From contig CAYGZT010000005.1 in NCBI GenBank assembly GCA_964354445.1, forward strand, positions 1 through 11,716: DNA of 11,716 bases, given 5' to 3'. A program made the position numbers and the translations under genes. The notes under the pieces were generated by a model. It saw only the letters and a program-made list of their open reading frames with translations. It was not told the DNA's origin and made no database searches. Positions 11,242-11,716 of the stretch are shown here, one piece after another (position 1 is the first letter of the stretch; every line of letters starts with the position of its first letter). The DNA is from CAYGZT01 sp964354445. Lineage in GTDB: Bacteria; Patescibacteriota; Minisyncoccia; UBA6257; JAGOQP01.

Positions 11242-11616
11242 ATGAGTGACAAATACAACGACATCATCGGGAAGATTGAAAAACTCTCGGCTCTTGAAAT
11301 TGCCGAGCTGGTCAAAGCGCTTGAGGAAAAATTCGGCGTTTCAGCCGCGGCTCCGGTTGCCGCCCAGAACCCTGCCGCAGGCTGGGCAGCAGAAGCGGCG
11401 GAGAAATCCGAATACACCGTCGTACTCAAATCCGGCGGTGGGCAGAAAATCAACGTCATTAAGATTGTGAAGGAGATCACGGGACTGGGACTCAAAGAAG
11501 CCAAAGATATTGTCGAAGGAGTTCCCAAGCCGTTGAAGGAAAAAGTCAAAAAAGCCGATGCGGAGGAGATGAAGAAAAAACTTGAAGAAGCGGGAGCGAC
11601 TGTTGAGTTGCAGTAA
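11242..11616 (+). CDS. rplL: 50S ribosomal protein bL12
   Basis: Flexible stalk protein that recruits translation factors and stimulates their GTPases. The 124-aa sequence has the N-terminal dimerisation region (about 1-30: KYNDIIGKIEKLSALEIAELVKALEEKFGV), a hinge unusually rich in Ala with a Trp (about 36-54), and the conserved C-terminal domain (about 56-124) with KINVIKIVKEITGLGLKEAKDIVEG and KKKLEEAGATVEL. The ATG at 11242 was chosen over an in-frame TTG at 11236 because MSDKYNDI is the normal start. It is cotranscribed with rplJ and followed by a terminator. rpoB, the common downstream gene, is not present before the terminator. Confidence 0.97.
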   Translation: MSDKYNDIIGKIEKLSALEIAELVKALEEKFGVSAAAPVAAQNPAAGWAAEAAEKSEYTVVLKSGGGQKINVIKIVKEITGLGLKEAKDIVEGVPKPLKEKVKKADAEEMKKKLEEAGATVELQ

Positions 11617-11639
11617 AATTGCATCGGCCGATAGTGAGA

Positions 11640-11676
11640 ATCAAAAGAGCGTCGTTGAACACGGCGCTTTTTTGAT
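11640..11676 (+). terminator. Terminator after rplL
   Basis: ATCAAAAGAGCGTCG (11640-11654) pairs with CGGCGCTTTTTTGAT (11662-11676), 15 bp including two wobbles, with a seven-nt loop. The six-T run lies inside the right arm. Confidence 0.88.
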
Positions 11677-11694
11677 GTAGCATAACGACTGCAT

Positions 11695-11716
11695 GCGCGC
11701 GTAGCTCAGTTGGTTA
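11695..11716 (+). tRNA. tRNA, 5' part only, identity unknown
   Basis: GCGCGCG acceptor (11695-11701) followed by TAGCTCAGTTGGTTA, a standard D-arm start. The gene runs off the window before the anticodon. The D-loop pattern is shared by Ile, Met, Asp, Ala and other tRNAs, so no identity is given. Confidence 0.75.

Overview
The window reads as a chromosomal segment of a Candidate Phyla Radiation (Patescibacteria, Parcubacteria-like) bacterium. Supporting this are a shortened EF-Ts, minimal ribosomal-protein operons lacking rimM and rplS beside rpsP/trmD and rplK/rplA beside rplJ, tRNA genes without encoded CCA, promoters that imply leaderless mRNAs, and large glycine-linked FN3-like surface proteins. 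The lineage is inferred from gene content; no search was run.

Layout. (1) 1-900: strong promoter, rpsP (bS16) and a KH-domain protein (khpA-like), then an intrinsic terminator. (2) 966-2933: trmD with a -10 box almost at its start codon, then rpsB-tsf from their own promoter. (3) 2984-4017: a membrane-anchored hypothetical whose stop codon lies inside the following tRNA-Tyr, then a tRNA cluster and rpmG (bL33), ended by a terminator. The cluster holds a tRNA that is split in its anticodon loop by about 167 nt containing a complete tRNA-Thr(UGU). It is followed by tRNA-Thr(GGU). Two inverted copies of a 41-nt repeat bracket the split-tRNA/rpmG block. (4) 4138-4841, minus strand: tRNA-Trp and an unrecognised 110-aa gene with its own promoter, structured leader and terminator. 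(5) 4932-6358: pcm (isoaspartyl methyltransferase) and an exported hypothetical with a histidine-rich tail. (6) 6412-10476: two FN3-like repeat proteins, one anchored by a C-terminal membrane helix and one without an anchor, each with a near-consensus promoter and a strong terminator. (7) 10480-11676: rplJ-rplL behind an L10-type autoregulatory leader that ends in an attenuator-like terminator. The start of another tRNA lies at the right edge.

The window is mainly translation machinery (three ribosomal or elongation-factor operons, tRNA modification, tRNAs), interleaved with a cell-surface module. The usual rpmG / tRNA-Trp / secE / nusG / rplK-A-J-L neighbourhood looks dismantled here: rpmG and tRNA-Trp are separated from rplJ-L by pcm, exported proteins and the FN3 pair. 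The most unusual element is the tRNA-within-a-tRNA at 3457-3693.
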